DNA from: Planctomicrobium sp051465645
GTDB taxonomy: Bacteria > Planctomycetota > Planctomycetia > Planctomycetales > Planctomycetaceae
Length of the DNA: 64,000 nucleotides
Direction of reading: 5' to 3'
Assembly: GCF_051465645.1 (NCBI RefSeq)
Contig: NZ_CP195790.1
Location: forward strand, 186,001-250,000
Made by a program: the position numbers and the translations under genes. This document shows, one piece after another, positions 35,243 to 44,532 of the stretch (position 1 is its first letter; each line of letters begins with the position of its first letter). The notes under the pieces are model-generated. The model saw only the letters and a program-made list of their open reading frames with translations. It had not been told where the DNA came from and searched no databases.

Positions 35243-38200
35243 ATGCTTCACGACCATTCTTATCACACTGAATCTTCGGCTTCCCACGGTTGTGGGTGCT
35301 CGGGGCATAACGCACCTTCGGGACCGTCTCAGGTTTCGTTGGGGCAAATTGGAGGCGGCGTGGCAGGTGTCACTGCTAATCAACAAGTTCAATCTGGATC
35401 GTCTGGGTGCTGTGGTGGCGGTCAGTCGGTAGCTCCTGCTGCGTTTGTGGAGTTGCAGACTGTTCAAAACAAGGCGACTCCGCGGTACTGGAAGACTGTT
35501 GAGGAGTATGAATCAGATCCGGCATTCCTGGCAAAAGCTGAAAAAGAGTTTGCTCCAGGGGCTGAGTGGTGGCTCGATCAGCCATCACGCCGTGAATTCC
35601 TGAAGGGCATGGGAGCGTCGTTTGCTCTGGCTGGTTTGACTGGTTGTACGATTCGTCAACCAGAAGAAAAGATCATGCCTTATGTGAACACTCCTGAGAA
35701 TCTGATTCCTGGAAAAGCTCAGTTCTACGCGACTGCAATGCCACATCCAGGTGGTGCAGTTGGTGTTCTGGTTGAAAGTCACGAAGGTAGACCGACACGT
35801 GTTGAGGGAAATCCTCTTCACCCTGCCAGTGGCGGGGCGGCTGATTCGGCGACGATTGCCAGTGTTCTGGGGCTGTATGATCCACTTCGAACCAAGTTTG
35901 TGTTCAAGAAGGACGTCGTTAGCAGCTGGACGGATTTCGAGCGAGAACTCGAAGCTCGGCTGACACTTCTTCGTGCCGCTAAGGGGGCTGGGCTGTCACT
36001 TCTGATTGAAGAAGTGATTTCTCCGACATTGCAGCAGCAGATCAAGAATCTGCTTGTGTTGCTGCCTGAAGCTAAACTGTACCAGTACGATTCTTGGAAA
36101 TCCGAAGGTGTGGCTGAAGGTGCGAAGCTTGCTTTCGGCACCGACGCAGTTGCTCAGTGCGATTTCACGAAAGCAGATGTCGTTCTTTCAGTAGGGGCGG
36201 ATTTCCTCGCTGAAGGGCCAAGTCATTTGCGACTGGCTGGCGAATTCTCGAAGCGTCGTGTCGTCAATGCTGACGGTTCGGCCAGTATGAATCGTCTTTA
36301 TCAGGTTGAAACAACTCCGAGTCAGACAGGAACAAAAGCAGACCATTGGCTGCGTTTGCCTCCAGCTGAAGTGGCCGCAATTCTGGTTGCAGTTGCAGCA
36401 AAGCTTGGCTTGGACATCGGTGGCGAATCGCGGATTCAAAGTGTTGCAGACCACGATAAGTGGGTTACAGCCGCCGCAGACGACTTGAAAGCAGCCAAAG
36501 GCAAGTCGCTGATCATCGTTGGATCACAGATGCCAGCCGAAGTTCACGCTTTGGCTCACGTGATTAACAATGAACTCGGAAACATTGGTCAAACGGTCAA
36601 GTTTGTGCCTTCAGTTTCGAAAACTGAAGGTTTGAACCCAGGGTCACTCAGTGATCTGGTTCGACAGATTGAAGCTGGTTCGGTAGGCACATTGTTTGTC
36701 TTCGCCAACGATCCAGTCTTCACGTCTCCGTCTGACTTGAAGCTGGCTGAGAAGTTGAAGTCGGTCCCCTGCTCCGTGTACTACGGAATGAATCAGGATG
36801 CCACTTCTAAGGTCTGTCACTGGACTCTTCCGGCAACTCACTATCTCGAACAGTGGAGCGACGCTCGGGCGGAAGATGGAACTATTTCCATTATCCAGCC
36901 GTTGATTCGCCCTCTCTATGAGGGACGCTCAGTTCACGAAATTGTGAACTTCATCGCTGGGGACAAGTCCAGTGGATACGATACTCTGAAAGCCTATTGG
37001 GCCGACAAGCTTGATAGCAGCGATTCAATGGCATGGGAGAAGGCCCTTCACGACGGAGTTGTGAAGGATTCGGCTTTCGCCCCAGTTTCCGTCAGTATTG
37101 CTGGTGGTGCTGTTACAACATTGAAGTCAACATTCAATGTTGAAGCTGCTAAGCAAACTGATACCACAATCGTTTTTCGGCTCGATGGCAATCTCTTTGA
37201 TGGTCGCTATACGACGAACGGATGGTTGCAGGAAGCACCACAGCCTCTGTCTCGATTGACTTGGGGAAACACCGCTTGGATTGCTCCTTCAACTGCAAAA
37301 GAGTTGGGGCTCAAATCTCGCGATCTCATTAATATCCAGAAAGGAAATGCAACAGTTGCAGTTCCTGTTTGGGTTCAGCCAGGACAGCCGAAGGGTGTCG
37401 TAACTTTGACTTTGGGCCACGGCCGAGAAGTCGAAGGACACAAGGTTGTCGGTGTGGATGTGAATTCGCTCCGGGACGTAAATAGTCCTTGGGTGACGTC
37501 CGCCAAGATTTCCACATCTGGTAAGAAAGCTGTTCTTGCTCAAACGCAAGAATATTACCGGATGGATGGACGCGATCTGGTTCGCTTTGGAACATTGAAG
37601 CAGGTTCAGGAACATCCTGAGAAGCCATCCTTCATGGATGTCGGGCACCATCATCCAGGTGGGCACGACGAACATGACGAAAAGGACCATGGCCACGATC
37701 ACGATAAGGACGCATCACTCGGCGAAGGCCCAGGTGCGACATTCTTCCCGGAATGGCCTAAGTCTGAAGATCCTCAATGGGGGATGACAATCAACTTAGG
37801 TGCCTGTACTGGCTGTAATGCCTGTATCGTTGCCTGCCAGTCAGAGAATAACATTCCAGTCGTCGGTGCGGATCAGGTTGGCCGTGGACGTGAAATGCAC
37901 TGGTTGCGAATCGACACCTACTTCACAGGTGACGTTGATCAACCGGAATCTGCGTATCACCAGCCAGTCGCTTGTATGCATTGTGAACATGCTCCTTGTG
38001 AGCCTGTTTGTCCAGTAGGTGCAACGACTCACAGCAGTGAGGGTCTCAACGAGATGACCTACAACCGCTGTATCGGAACACGATATTGCTCGAACAACTG
38101 CCCTTATAAGGCTCGTCGATTTAACTTCCTTGCCTACAACGAACAGACTTGGCAATTGCCGGTTCTGCAAATGGCTGAGAATCCGAATGTGTCGGTTCGA

Positions 38201-38527
38201 AGTCGCGGTGTGATGGAGAAGTGCACCTATTGTGTGCAGCGAATCAGCTCCGCGAGAATCCAGGCTAAGATGGAGAATCGAGAGATTCGCGACGGGGAAA
38301 TCACGACAGCTTGCCAGAGTGTTTGTGCTGCCAACGCAATTACGTTCGGAAACGTTGCAGACGAGTCGAGTGCTGTCCATAAGATGAAAACGCACCCATT
38401 GAATTATGGTATCTTGACGGATTTGAATACCCGTCCACGTACGAGTTATCTTGCTGCGGTTCGTAACCCGAACCCAACATTGGTAACAGTGGAGACCGAA
38501 GCACATCATGAAGCGGAGGCACACTGA
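35243..38527 (+). CDS. actB: Alternative complex III subunit ActB, iron-sulfur/molybdopterin-like protein
   Basis: 1094 residues. After a Cys- and Gly-rich N-terminus (HGCGCSGH, GCCGGG) comes a Tat-type segment SRREFLKGMGASFALAG ending in TGC135. Residues 150-790 form the molybdopterin-oxidoreductase-like domain, which in ActB carries no cofactor. A His/Asp-rich linker (about 797-826, HHHPGGHDEHDEKDHGHDHD) leads to the ferredoxin-like part with four Cys clusters: CTGCNACIVACQSENN, CMHCEHAPCEPVCPVGATTH, CIGTRYCSNNCPYKARR, and a last set at CTYC plus CQSVC. These bind three 4Fe-4S and one 3Fe-4S clusters in known ActB. It transfers electrons from quinol sites to ActA. Its stop overlaps the actC start. 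Confidence 0.93.
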   Translation: MLHDHSYHTESSASHGCGCSGHNAPSGPSQVSLGQIGGGVAGVTANQQVQSGSSGCCGGGQSVAPAAFVELQTVQNKATPRYWKTVEEYESDPAFLAKAEKEFAPGAEWWLDQPSRREFLKGMGASFALAGLTGCTIRQPEEKIMPYVNTPENLIPGKAQFYATAMPHPGGAVGVLVESHEGRPTRVEGNPLHPASGGAADSATIASVLGLYDPLRTKFVFKKDVVSSWTDFERELEARLTLLRAAKGAGLSLLIEEVISPTLQQQIKNLLVLLPEAKLYQYDSWKSEGVAEGAKLAFGTDAVAQCDFTKADVVLSVGADFLAEGPSHLRLAGEFSKRRVVNADGSASMNRLYQVETTPSQTGTKADHWLRLPPAEVAAILVAVAAKLGLDIGGESRIQSVADHDKWVTAAADDLKAAKGKSLIIVGSQMPAEVHALAHVINNELGNIGQTVKFVPSVSKTEGLNPGSLSDLVRQIEAGSVGTLFVFANDPVFTSPSDLKLAEKLKSVPCSVYYGMNQDATSKVCHWTLPATHYLEQWSDARAEDGTISIIQPLIRPLYEGRSVHEIVNFIAGDKSSGYDTLKAYWADKLDSSDSMAWEKALHDGVVKDSAFAPVSVSIAGGAVTTLKSTFNVEAAKQTDTTIVFRLDGNLFDGRYTTNGWLQEAPQPLSRLTWGNTAWIAPSTAKELGLKSRDLINIQKGNATVAVPVWVQPGQPKGVVTLTLGHGREVEGHKVVGVDVNSLRDVNSPWVTSAKISTSGKKAVLAQTQEYYRMDGRDLVRFGTLKQVQEHPEKPSFMDVGHHHPGGHDEHDEKDHGHDHDKDASLGEGPGATFFPEWPKSEDPQWGMTINLGACTGCNACIVACQSENNIPVVGADQVGRGREMHWLRIDTYFTGDVDQPESAYHQPVACMHCEHAPCEPVCPVGATTHSSEGLNEMTYNRCIGTRYCSNNCPYKARRFNFLAYNEQTWQLPVLQMAENPNVSVRSRGVMEKCTYCVQRISSARIQAKMENREIRDGEITTACQSVCAANAITFGNVADESSAVHKMKTHPLNYGILTDLNTRPRTSYLAAVRNPNPTLVTVETEAHHEAEAH

Positions 38528-39933
38528 TGAGCAAACATGTTGAAACCTCCGCTCACCAGCACGGTTCAACTGAGGTCTCAAAAGATCCAGCTACGACTGG
38601 CCAATTTGAGTACGATACGGCCAAAATTGGCGATATTGTGCTGCAGAAGGGGCTCAAGTCCGGTTGGCTGTTCGGATTTACGATCGCGTTCATTCTGCTG
38701 CAAGTAATGTTTATCAGCATTGCTTGGCTGCTTGTGAAGGGAACGGGGATCTGGGGTCTGAACATGCCAGTGGCATGGGGCTTCGCGATCATCAATTTCG
38801 TGTGGTGGGTCGGTATCGGTCACGCTGGTACATTGATTTCCGCGGTTTTGTTGTTGTTCCGTCAAACGTGGCGTACTTCGATCAACCGTTTCGCAGAGGC
38901 AATGACCCTGTTTGCGGTTGCCTGTGCAGGAATGTTCCCGCTGTTCCACGTTGGACGTCCTTGGTTTGCATACTGGCTGTTCCCTTATCCGAATACGATG
39001 GGGGTTTGGCCTCAGTTCAGAAGCCCCCTGCTCTGGGACGTCTTCGCGATCAGTACATATGCCAGCGTTTCGCTGTTGTTCTGGTACGTTGGATTGATTC
39101 CGGACTTGGCTTCACTGCGAGACCGTGCGAAGAACCGCTTCAGTCAGGTTGCCTATGGGATTCTGTCTCTTGGGTGGATCGGAAGTGCCCGTCACTGGAA
39201 GCGATATACTGACATTTATCTGCTGTTGGCAGGTTTGGCGACACCACTGGTGTTGTCGGTGCACACAATCGTGTCGTTTGACTTCGCGGTTTCGCAGGTA
39301 CCTGGTTGGCACGCGACAATCTTCCCACCGTACTTCGTAGCCGGTGCGATTTTCTCTGGATTTGCGATGGTGTTAACCCTCGTTATTCCACTGCGAGTTG
39401 CATATGACATGAAAGAGTATTTCACTGACTGGCATCTCGACTGTATGGCGAAAGTCATGCTCGCTTCGGGTCTGGTCGTGGCTTACGGTTATGTTCTCGA
39501 ACACTTTGTTGCTTGGTACAGTGATCACAGTGCAGAAGTCTTCATGCTTCTGAACCGAATGGGTGGACCATACGCTTGGTCATACTGGTCCTTGATGCTG
39601 TGTAACATCGCGATTCCACAGCTTCTCTGGATTCCAGTGGTTCGTCGAAATGTTTACTGGCTGTTCTTCATCTCGATTGTGATCAACATTGGGATGTGGC
39701 TCGAACGATTTGTGATTGTGGTGACGAGTTTGCATCGCGATTTCATTCCAGGTTCGTGGGGTATGTATTACCCAACATTCTGGGACTGGTCGTTCTACAT
39801 CGGTACGTTTGGTCTGTTCTTTTCACTGTTGTTTATCTTCCTCCGTGTGTTGCCTATGGTCACGATCTTCGAAATTCGTGAATCGGTACACCACGAAGCA
39901 CTTCATGGATCACATCACGAGGGAGACGAATGA
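38527..39933 (+). CDS. actC: Alternative complex III subunit ActC (NrfD-like)
   Basis: 468 residues with about ten transmembrane segments of the NrfD/PsrC type, which bind quinol. Typical stretches: WWVGIGHAGTLISAVLLLFRQ, FHVGRPWFAYWLFPYP, GWHATIFPPYFVAGAIFSGF. It forms the quinol-oxidising core with ActB. The ATG overlaps the actB stop codon (TGATG), so translation is coupled. The C-terminus ends in a His-rich tail (HHEALHGSHHEGDE). Confidence 0.93.
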   Translation: MSKHVETSAHQHGSTEVSKDPATTGQFEYDTAKIGDIVLQKGLKSGWLFGFTIAFILLQVMFISIAWLLVKGTGIWGLNMPVAWGFAIINFVWWVGIGHAGTLISAVLLLFRQTWRTSINRFAEAMTLFAVACAGMFPLFHVGRPWFAYWLFPYPNTMGVWPQFRSPLLWDVFAISTYASVSLLFWYVGLIPDLASLRDRAKNRFSQVAYGILSLGWIGSARHWKRYTDIYLLLAGLATPLVLSVHTIVSFDFAVSQVPGWHATIFPPYFVAGAIFSGFAMVLTLVIPLRVAYDMKEYFTDWHLDCMAKVMLASGLVVAYGYVLEHFVAWYSDHSAEVFMLLNRMGGPYAWSYWSLMLCNIAIPQLLWIPVVRRNVYWLFFISIVINIGMWLERFVIVVTSLHRDFIPGSWGMYYPTFWDWSFYIGTFGLFFSLLFIFLRVLPMVTIFEIRESVHHEALHGSHHEGDE

Positions 39934-40478
39934 CAACCGCTTCCCAGAATTTGTACGGTCTGCTAGCTGAGTTCAAAGACAGCGATTCGCTGATCCACGC
40001 CGCTCAGACATTGACCGACAAAGGTTATCGGAAAGTTGACGCCTACTCTTCGATCCCGGTCGAAGGCCTGGCAGACGCTTTGAATTATCGCTGGTCTTGG
40101 GTTCCGTACATCGTGTTTTTCGGCGGACTCACAGGCTGTATCGCCGGCTTCGCAATGCAATATGTGATTTCGGTCATCCTGTATCCACTGAACATCGGCG
40201 GACGTCCGTTGAACAGTTGGCCAATGTTTATTCCGGTAACGTTTGAGTGCACAGTCTTGTTCGCTGCGTTCTCCGGAGTAATCGGAATGATTTTGATGAA
40301 TGGCCTCCCTCGCTATCATCATCCATTGTTTGCAGTCGATCAGTTTGCTCGAGCCAGCACAGATGGATATTTCATCGGAATTCAGTCAATTGATCCGTTG
40401 TTTGACATCGAAGCGACAAAAAAATTGCTCGAAGAACTTCATGCTAAGGAGGTGCTGCATGTTCCAGCGGCTTCGTAA
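39930..40478 (+). CDS. actD: Alternative complex III subunit ActD (DUF3341)
   Basis: 182 residues. A cytoplasmic domain (LYGLLAEFKDSDSLIHAAQ, DKGYRKVDAYSSIPVEGL) precedes two membrane helices (WVPYIVFFGGLTGCIAGFAM and FIPVTFECTVLFAAFSGVIG), then FIGIQSIDPLFDIEATKKLL. That is the DUF3341 layout. ActD is a structural membrane subunit. It overlaps actC by 4 bases and the actE start by 20. Confidence 0.92.
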   Translation: MTTASQNLYGLLAEFKDSDSLIHAAQTLTDKGYRKVDAYSSIPVEGLADALNYRWSWVPYIVFFGGLTGCIAGFAMQYVISVILYPLNIGGRPLNSWPMFIPVTFECTVLFAAFSGVIGMILMNGLPRYHHPLFAVDQFARASTDGYFIGIQSIDPLFDIEATKKLLEELHAKEVLHVPAAS

Positions 40479-41049
40479 TGCATGTGGAGTTTTCGGTGGA
40501 GCTTTGGGACTCACCCTGCTTGTTCAGGGATGTGCTCAAGAGATGGCAAATCAACCACGTGTTGATGCCTTGGAACCATCGCATTTTGCATTCAGTAATG
40601 ATATCACGAATCGGACACCGGTTCCGGGAACTGTTGCTCGAGGACGAAACCTCGAAGTGACCGCGGTTCAGACGGGGTTTGACAACGGAAGTGTCGTTAA
40701 GGCAATTCCGCTTCCTGTGACCGAAGAATTGTTGGCTCGCGGTGAGCAGCGTTACAACATTTTCTGTCAGCATTGCCACGGAATGACAGGTAATGCGGAC
40801 GGCATGGTTGTTAAGCGAGGCTTCCCCGCTCCTCCGAGCTATCAACTGGAACGTTTGAAGACTGCGGCTGATGGCCAGCTGTTCTTGACGATCCAGAATG
40901 GTGTCAGTCGGATGCCGGCCTTTGGTAACCGGATTTCCGTTGAAGACCGATGGGCGATTGTTGCTTACATTCGGGCGTTGCAGTTGAGCCAGAGTGCCTC
41001 GGCAGATTCACTTGAAGAAGTGGATCGTGAGGCGTTGAACAAGAATTGA
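40459..41049 (+). CDS. actE: Alternative complex III subunit ActE, monohaem cytochrome c lipoprotein
   Basis: 196 residues from the ATG at 40459, which has an excellent AAGGAGG site and overlaps the end of actD; longer frames are not needed. The lipoprotein signal ends in LLVQGC (Cys near 24). One haem site, FCQHCHGMTGNADGMV (about 95-110), with a distal Met probably in SRMPAFGNRI. It is a membrane-tethered cytochrome c accepting electrons from ActA for transfer to the oxidase. Confidence 0.92.
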   Translation: MFQRLRNACGVFGGALGLTLLVQGCAQEMANQPRVDALEPSHFAFSNDITNRTPVPGTVARGRNLEVTAVQTGFDNGSVVKAIPLPVTEELLARGEQRYNIFCQHCHGMTGNADGMVVKRGFPAPPSYQLERLKTAADGQLFLTIQNGVSRMPAFGNRISVEDRWAIVAYIRALQLSQSASADSLEEVDREALNKN

Positions 41050-41072
41050 TTCACGCAGATTGCGTTTCAGGT

Positions 41073-42251
41073 ATGACTCACAACACTCATCATGATTCAA
41101 CGCCGACAGCGTCTCGCAGAGGTCTTTGCCTCGGCATATCTGCCGTTTCAACGGTCATCTGCATTGCATTGGCGTTCTCGGCTCCACAGCAGTTTTGGCC
41201 AGGTTATCTGGTTGCTGCGAACTACTGGGTGAGTATCTCACTCGGATGTTTGGGCATCCTTTTAATTCACGCGATCTCTGGCGGCCGTTGGGGATATGCA
41301 TTAGGACGTGGATTGCACGCCGGTGCAGCGACGCTTCCGCTGGTATTGATCCTGGCTGGAATTCTGGCGATTGGTGTTGGATATACTTTTCCTTGGGCTG
41401 CTCCGAATCGTGCTGAACTTTTGAATAAGAATCAGCTCGTGTATCTCGATCCATGGCTGGTCGGTGGTCGCTTTGTTGTGATGTCTCTTATCTGGGTGGC
41501 ACTCGCAGCTTGGTTACGTGGGCTTTATCGTCGAGAAGCAGCAGATCGTTCAAAGACTCCTCCTCAGGGGTTGGCGGGTGCGGCGATGATGGTCTTCTTT
41601 TTGACGGTCAGTTGTGCAGCGGTTGATTATGTGATGGCACTGTCCCCAGGTTGGGCGTCGTCCATTTTCCCGTTGGTTCGATTGTTGAATTGTGCAATTT
41701 CGGCAATGGCCTTGATGATTCTCGCTCGTGCTGTTCATAAGAATGAGCCTCATCACCACTACACTGATTTAACTCACGATGCCGGTAACTGGTTGCAGGC
41801 ATTCAACCTTCTTTGGGCTTACATGTCGATTTCCCAGTATCTGTTGATCTGGGGAGGAGATATTCCAATGGAAGTTCAATGGTATCTCGATCGTCGTACT
41901 CCACTGGGGATCATCGGTTCAACCTGTCTGTTTATCTTCCACTGGCTTGTTCCATTTTTGTTACTGCTGTTGCGTCCATTGAAGAAGAATACGAAGACGC
42001 TTTCGGGTGTCGCGATCCTGATGTTGGTGATGTGCTTTGTGGATATTGCCTGGGGAACGTTGCCTTCAATTCGTGGTACAAATGCATTGGCTTTGTTGTC
42101 AGCAGTTGCAGGCGTTGGAGCAATTGGAGGATTTTGGCTTGCTGAGTTTTCTCGGCAGTACGCCAAACTTCCAGATATGTACCTGAAAGATACTCGTTTT
42201 GGTGCTCATACCCATGATGCATCGGTCGCACATGTAGGAGAAGCAACATGA
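41073..42251 (+). CDS. actF: Alternative complex III subunit ActF (NrfD-related)
   Basis: 392 residues from ATG at 41073; a TTG at 41046 overlaps actE but has no better site. About ten membrane spans, distantly related to ActC: FWPGYLVAANYWVSISLGCL, GGRFVVMSLIWVALAAWL, LSPGWASSIFPLVRLLNCA, LLWAYMSISQYLLIWGGDIP. ActF is the second large membrane subunit of the complex. Stop and next start overlap (ATGA). Confidence 0.92.
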   Translation: MTHNTHHDSTPTASRRGLCLGISAVSTVICIALAFSAPQQFWPGYLVAANYWVSISLGCLGILLIHAISGGRWGYALGRGLHAGAATLPLVLILAGILAIGVGYTFPWAAPNRAELLNKNQLVYLDPWLVGGRFVVMSLIWVALAAWLRGLYRREAADRSKTPPQGLAGAAMMVFFLTVSCAAVDYVMALSPGWASSIFPLVRLLNCAISAMALMILARAVHKNEPHHHYTDLTHDAGNWLQAFNLLWAYMSISQYLLIWGGDIPMEVQWYLDRRTPLGIIGSTCLFIFHWLVPFLLLLLRPLKKNTKTLSGVAILMLVMCFVDIAWGTLPSIRGTNALALLSAVAGVGAIGGFWLAEFSRQYAKLPDMYLKDTRFGAHTHDASVAHVGEAT

Positions 42252-42643
42252 GCAGTCATGATGAACATGTTCCTGTTCCTGAAGGCTATCCAGTTCAGAG
42301 CTGCGATGAACGTGTGTTCGTTAGAATGGGGTCGATTTGGGCCGGTTTGATTGGTCTGACGACACTGATTGTTGTCTCCATGGGATTGGTTCGAGCTTTT
42401 GACCTGGCGTTGTCAAAAGATCGGCCAAACGTGGAAAGACGTTCTGTTAAGGACGGCTTTGAACAACCTGCTGGTGTGGCTGTCCTCAGCCCAGATCAGG
42501 TTGCGATCCGTAAGCAATATGAAGAGAAGCAAAACGTTCTTTTGACGACCTACGGCTGGCAGGACGAGAAGCATAGTGTTGCCAGGCTTCCAATCGCTCG
42601 TGCGATGTCCTTGGTTGTCAAAAAGTATGAGAGTGCAAGATGA
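42248..42643 (+). CDS. Small single-span membrane protein of the act operon
   Basis: 131 residues. One membrane helix (MGSIWAGLIGLTTLIVVSMG, about 27-47), then a charged region: LALSKDRPNVERR, VAIRKQYEEKQNVLLTTYGW, VARLPIARAMSLVVKKYESA. I recognise no family. It is overlapped by 4 bases at both ends, by actF and the Sco gene, so its synthesis is tightly coupled to them. Possible roles are an extra subunit of alternative complex III (ActG/H-like proteins of other phyla are small and variable) or an assembly factor. Confidence 0.75.
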   Translation: MSSHDEHVPVPEGYPVQSCDERVFVRMGSIWAGLIGLTTLIVVSMGLVRAFDLALSKDRPNVERRSVKDGFEQPAGVAVLSPDQVAIRKQYEEKQNVLLTTYGWQDEKHSVARLPIARAMSLVVKKYESAR

Positions 42644-43506
42644 CACCACTAGTGCGAGCAATTCGGCGACTTATAGGGCCGTGTCTGTGCGCAATCGCGG
42701 TGATAGTGGGATTGCTTTCAGTCAAGGTAGCTCATGCAATTCCTCCTCAGAATGAGGTTGGATTTGACCAGCATCTAGGGGATCAGATTCCCCTGGACTT
42801 GAAGTTCGCTGATCAAGATGGAAAAGAAGTCCGGCTTAAGGATTACTTCGGAAAGAAACCGGTCGTTTTGATGCCGGTGTATTTTAAGTGTCCGATGCTG
42901 TGCGGATTGGAGTTGAATGGTCTGGTGCGTTGTCTTCGAGGTTTGAAGATGAGCACCGGGATGATGGCAAATCAGGACTTTGTGATCTTGACTTACAGCA
43001 TCGACCATCGTGAGAAGCCAGCATTGGCTTCTCAGAAGAGAAAGCAATATTTGGCGCAGTACGACAGTCCAGAGTCAGCAGATGGTTGGCACTTCCTCAC
43101 CAGTGATGAAGAAACTATTCAGAAGTTGAATCAGGTGATCGGATTTCGTGCCAAATATGAAGAGATGTCTGGGCAATATGCTCATGCAGCTGGATTTGCA
43201 GTTTGTACTCCTTCGGGGATGATTTCTCGTTACCTGTTTGGTGTCGAGTTTGCTCCAAAGGATTTGCGACTCTCAGTTTTGGAGTCGTCTGAAGAGAAAA
43301 TTGGCTCGTTGGCCGAGCACTTGTTGCTGTTCTGTTTTCGATATGACCCGACCGAAGGTAAGTACGGTCTGGCGATTGTGAATCTTTTGCGAGCCGGAGG
43401 CGTGTTGACGGTGCTGATACTGGGAGCAGCAATCACTTTGATGCTGAACCGGGATAAAGCCGTGGCGGAATCTCATCGGCTGTTGGAGGGTAATTCCCAT
43501 GGCTGA
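42640..43506 (+). CDS. SCO1/SenC family copper chaperone for cytochrome oxidase
   Basis: 288 residues. An N-terminal signal or anchor (LCAIAVIVGLLSVKVAHA) precedes a thioredoxin-fold domain with the Cu-binding CxxxC at YFKCPMLCGLE (Cys 84 and 88). A C-terminal span follows (LLRAGGVLTVLILGAAITLML, about 250-272), which is an extra feature compared with simple Sco proteins. A candidate Cu-ligand His is in QYAHAAGFAVC. It probably delivers copper to the CuA site of CoxB, the next gene, which it overlaps by 8 bases. Confidence 0.9.
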   Translation: MTPLVRAIRRLIGPCLCAIAVIVGLLSVKVAHAIPPQNEVGFDQHLGDQIPLDLKFADQDGKEVRLKDYFGKKPVVLMPVYFKCPMLCGLELNGLVRCLRGLKMSTGMMANQDFVILTYSIDHREKPALASQKRKQYLAQYDSPESADGWHFLTSDEETIQKLNQVIGFRAKYEEMSGQYAHAAGFAVCTPSGMISRYLFGVEFAPKDLRLSVLESSEEKIGSLAEHLLLFCFRYDPTEGKYGLAIVNLLRAGGVLTVLILGAAITLMLNRDKAVAESHRLLEGNSHG

Positions 43507-44467
43507 TAAATCCTTCCGCTGGCTTCCGGAAATTGCATCGAATTTCGCATTAGATGTGGATTTGCTTTACGCCTTTTTGTTGGCCGTAACAGCATTCTTT
43601 TCACTCTTGATCTGCGTGATGGTGATCGGATTTTCGATCTACTATCGCCGCGGTAACAAGGTGAATCGTAAACTCGGACACCATAGTAACTTCACGGAAG
43701 TGATCTGGGCTTCGGTCCCGTTCGTTCTCGTGATGGTGATGTTCGTCTGGGGAGCGGTCTTGTTTTACAAGATCCAGACTCCACCAGAGAACACCCTCGA
43801 CATTGAAGTTGTTGGTAAACAATGGATGTGGAAAGCACAGCATCCAGGCGGGCGTCAGGAGATTAACACCCTGCACGTCCCTGTTGGTCAACCAGTTCGT
43901 CTTCGCATGATCAGTGAAGACGTCATTCACAGCTTCTATGTCCCAGCCTTCCGCGTTAAGCAGGACGTTCTGCCTGGGTTTTTCACCCATATGTGGTTTG
44001 AACCAACCAAGGCAGGAACCTATCACCTGTTCTGTGCAGAGTACTGTGGTACCGAGCACTCTGGGATGGTTGGTAAAGTTGTGGTGATGGAGCCTGAAAA
44101 CTACTCGCAATGGGTTGCTGAGGGTCAGCCACAGCCTCAAGTTGAAGCTGGTGGACATCTCTTCTCGAAGTTGCAGTGTGGATCTTGCCACAAGACTGAT
44201 GGGACAGGTAACGGTCCGTCTCTGGCAGGAGTGTTTGGGAAAACACGACCGCTGAACGGTGGACGTGCTGTGATGGCGAATGAGCAGTATCTGCGTGATG
44301 CGATTATGAATCCACACAAACAGATTCTGGCTGGATTCGGTGCAGTGATGCCTAGTTACCAAGGGCAGATTACAGAGAGTGACACGATGGCAATTATCGC
44401 TTATTTGAAATCACTTTCAGATGAGTCGAAAGCTGACGTTCAGGGATCATTACACGCTAGCAACTAA
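43499..44467 (+). CDS. coxB: Cytochrome c oxidase subunit II with fused cytochrome c (caa3 type)
   Basis: 322 residues. Two membrane helices (about 25-46 and 72-92), then the cupredoxin domain with a full CuA site: H144, C179, E181, C183, H187, M190 in the segment HLFCAEYCGTEHSGM. A monohaem cytochrome c domain is fused at the C-terminus: CGSCHKTDGTG (C227, C230, H231) with distal Met in GAVMPSYQ. The fusion marks a caa3-type oxidase that takes electrons from ActE-like cytochromes. No basic signal peptide is visible before the first helix. Confidence 0.95.
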   Translation: MADKSFRWLPEIASNFALDVDLLYAFLLAVTAFFSLLICVMVIGFSIYYRRGNKVNRKLGHHSNFTEVIWASVPFVLVMVMFVWGAVLFYKIQTPPENTLDIEVVGKQWMWKAQHPGGRQEINTLHVPVGQPVRLRMISEDVIHSFYVPAFRVKQDVLPGFFTHMWFEPTKAGTYHLFCAEYCGTEHSGMVGKVVVMEPENYSQWVAEGQPQPQVEAGGHLFSKLQCGSCHKTDGTGNGPSLAGVFGKTRPLNGGRAVMANEQYLRDAIMNPHKQILAGFGAVMPSYQGQITESDTMAIIAYLKSLSDESKADVQGSLHASN

Positions 44468-44532
44468 ATCATCTCGGACAGCAGACGGAATTAACTGGCA
44501 GAGTTCCTGCACGAGATCGGACTGAAAATACC

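Noticed and set aside
34370..35467. Long minus-strand frame opposite actA
   Set aside because: Mirror of the pentahaem cytochrome gene; residues are Arg/His-rich shadows and the plus-strand gene has five haem motifs.
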